Assembly: GCA_012961755.1 (NCBI GenBank)
Contig: DTYS01000007.1
Span: 1-12,916 of the forward strand
Direction of reading: 5' to 3'
From: Candidatus Latescibacterota bacterium
GTDB taxonomy: Bacteria > Latescibacterota > 4484-107 > B68-G9
Length of the DNA: 12,916 bases
Part shown: positions 12,058 through 12,916 of the stretch, one piece after another
Numbering within the stretch: position 1 is the stretch's first letter
Layout: the number at the start of each line of letters is the position of its first letter
Translations under genes and position numbers: made by a program
Notes under the pieces: model-generated
The model's input: the letters and a program-made list of their open reading frames with translations, nothing else
Databases searched by the model: none
Told to the model about the DNA's origin: nothing

Positions 12058-12916
12058 ATGTTCGAGAAGGTACTAGTGGCCAACAGGGGTGAGATAGCGC
12101 TGAGGATAATAAGGGCCTGCAAAGAGCTCGGGATAAAGACCGTGGCCGTCCACTCCGAGGCCGATGCCAACTCCCTCCACGTCAGGTTCGCCGACGGGGA
12201 CGTGTGCATAGGTCCCCCTCCCCCTTCGGCGAGCTACAACAACATCTCCGCGATACTCAGCGCTGTGGAGGTCACGAACGCCGACGCGGTTCACCCAGGA
12301 TACGGCTTCCTGGCCGAGAACCCCCTGTTCGCCGAAATCTGCGAGGCCTGCGGCATCACCTTCATAGGTCCCCCGTCCCATGTGCTCAACAGGATGGGGG
12401 ACAAGGCCGAGGCCCGTAGGACTATGGAGAAGGCCGGGGTTCCGGTGGTCCCGGGTAGCGAAGGTCCGGTCGAGGACCTGGACGAGGCCAAGGAAGTGGC
12501 CGAGGAAGTGGGATATCCTATAATGCTCAAGGCTGTGTGGGGAGGGGGAGGTAGGGGCATGAGGGTGGTGCAGGAACCGGAGGAGCTGGAGAAGGCGTGG
12601 CACGTGGCGAGCTCTGAGGCCCAGGCTTCCTTCTCAAATCCTGCCTTATACGTAGAGAGGTACATAGAGAGACCCAGACATATAGAGGTCCAGATATTGG
12701 CGGACATGTACGGGAAGGTCGTCCACCTCGGCGAGAGGGAGTGTTCCATCCAGCGCAGGCACCAAAAGCTTATAGAGGAATCCCCCTCCCCTGCCGTGGA
12801 CCCTGAACTCAGGGAGAGGTTGGGGGAGGTCGCCGTGAGGGGAGCCGAGGAGGTGGGGTACCGTAACGCCGGCACCGTGGAGTTCTTGTTGGACGAGGAC
12901 GGGAACTTCTACTTCA
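12058..12916 (+). CDS. accC: Biotin carboxylase subunit of acetyl-CoA carboxylase, N-terminal part
   Basis: About 286 residues of an open frame that runs off the right edge; the full protein would be about 450. AccC uses ATP and bicarbonate to carboxylate the biotin on AccB. The N-terminal domain begins FEKVLVANRGEIALRIIRACKELGIKTVAVHSEAD. HPGYGFLAEN, MGDKAEARRTM and the ATP-grasp segment GGGGRGMRVV (preceded by LKAVW) follow, then RHIEVQILAD, GERECSIQRRHQKLIEESPSP and NAGTVEFL near the edge. The residue before the glycine-rich loop is Trp where E. coli AccC has Gly; pyruvate carboxylases often have an aromatic there. Pairing with accB two bases upstream favours acetyl-CoA carboxylase. The ATG at 12058 follows the accB stop directly. 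The C-terminal domain is not visible. Confidence 0.94.
   Translation, partial: MFEKVLVANRGEIALRIIRACKELGIKTVAVHSEADANSLHVRFADGDVCIGPPPPSASYNNISAILSAVEVTNADAVHPGYGFLAENPLFAEICEACGITFIGPPSHVLNRMGDKAEARRTMEKAGVPVVPGSEGPVEDLDEAKEVAEEVGYPIMLKAVWGGGGRGMRVVQEPEELEKAWHVASSEAQASFSNPALYVERYIERPRHIEVQILADMYGKVVHLGERECSIQRRHQKLIEESPSPAVDPELRERLGEVAVRGAEEVGYRNAGTVEFLLDEDGNFYF

Noticed and set aside
1..12916. CRISPR arrays, transposases, tRNA or rRNA genes, phage genes
   Set aside because: Looked for on both strands; no regularly spaced repeats, inverted-repeat ends, transposase motifs or tRNA-like folds were seen.

Overview
The window comes from a diderm (LPS-type outer membrane) bacterium. Three genes point to this: an LptB-type lipopolysaccharide-transport ATPase, an RfaE2/HldE-type heptose adenylyltransferase, and a patatin fused to an Omp85-like outer-membrane barrel. 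Base composition is high in GC. Coding strands are purine-rich, and arginine is written mostly as AGG and isoleucine mostly as ATA. That habit is typical of thermophilic bacteria and of Synergistota-like genomes. The phylum cannot be fixed from this window, and the thermophile reading is an inference.

Layout. (1) Bases 1-260 hold the end of lptB on the + strand. It meets the next gene head-on with no base between the two stop codons. (2) Bases 261-4028 are a leftward cluster, read in the order HU DNA-binding protein, purA (adenylosuccinate synthetase), folC (folylpolyglutamate/dihydrofolate synthase) and a PhnP-like metallo-beta-lactamase-fold hydrolase. purA and folC overlap by ATGA, and folC and the hydrolase are 8 bases apart. 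A strong GC hairpin separates HU from purA. (3) Bases 4029-4322 are a divergent control region: an HU promoter on the - strand, and a + strand promoter-like element with a hairpin-rich leader. (4) Bases 4323-7291 are two overlapping rightward genes, a DUF72/YecE-family protein and a patatin-POTRA-barrel protein resembling type Vd autotransporters. (5) A near-consensus sigma70 promoter at 7301-7330 begins a tight rightward array that runs off the window: DUF362 protein, an N-acetylneuraminate-lyase-type member of the DapA family, rfaE2, a small TPR protein, an M24 (Xaa-Pro) peptidase, efp, accB and the 5' two thirds of accC.

How the genes work together. The peptidase-efp-accB-accC order is a widespread housekeeping arrangement. 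It couples translation of proline-rich stretches and the first step of fatty-acid synthesis in one transcript. The leftward cluster joins chromosome packaging, purine synthesis and one-carbon cofactor supply. The lyase, rfaE2, lptB and the outer-membrane patatin all fit envelope or sugar metabolism. A pathway joining the lyase, the DUF362 protein and rfaE2 is only a hypothesis.

No mobile element, CRISPR array, tRNA or rRNA was seen, and no gene appears frameshifted or broken. Most of the window is conserved housekeeping. The items most worth a second look are the two-POTRA patatin autotransporter, the structured leader before the DUF72 gene, the hairpin between HU and purA, and the DUF362-lyase-rfaE2 trio.
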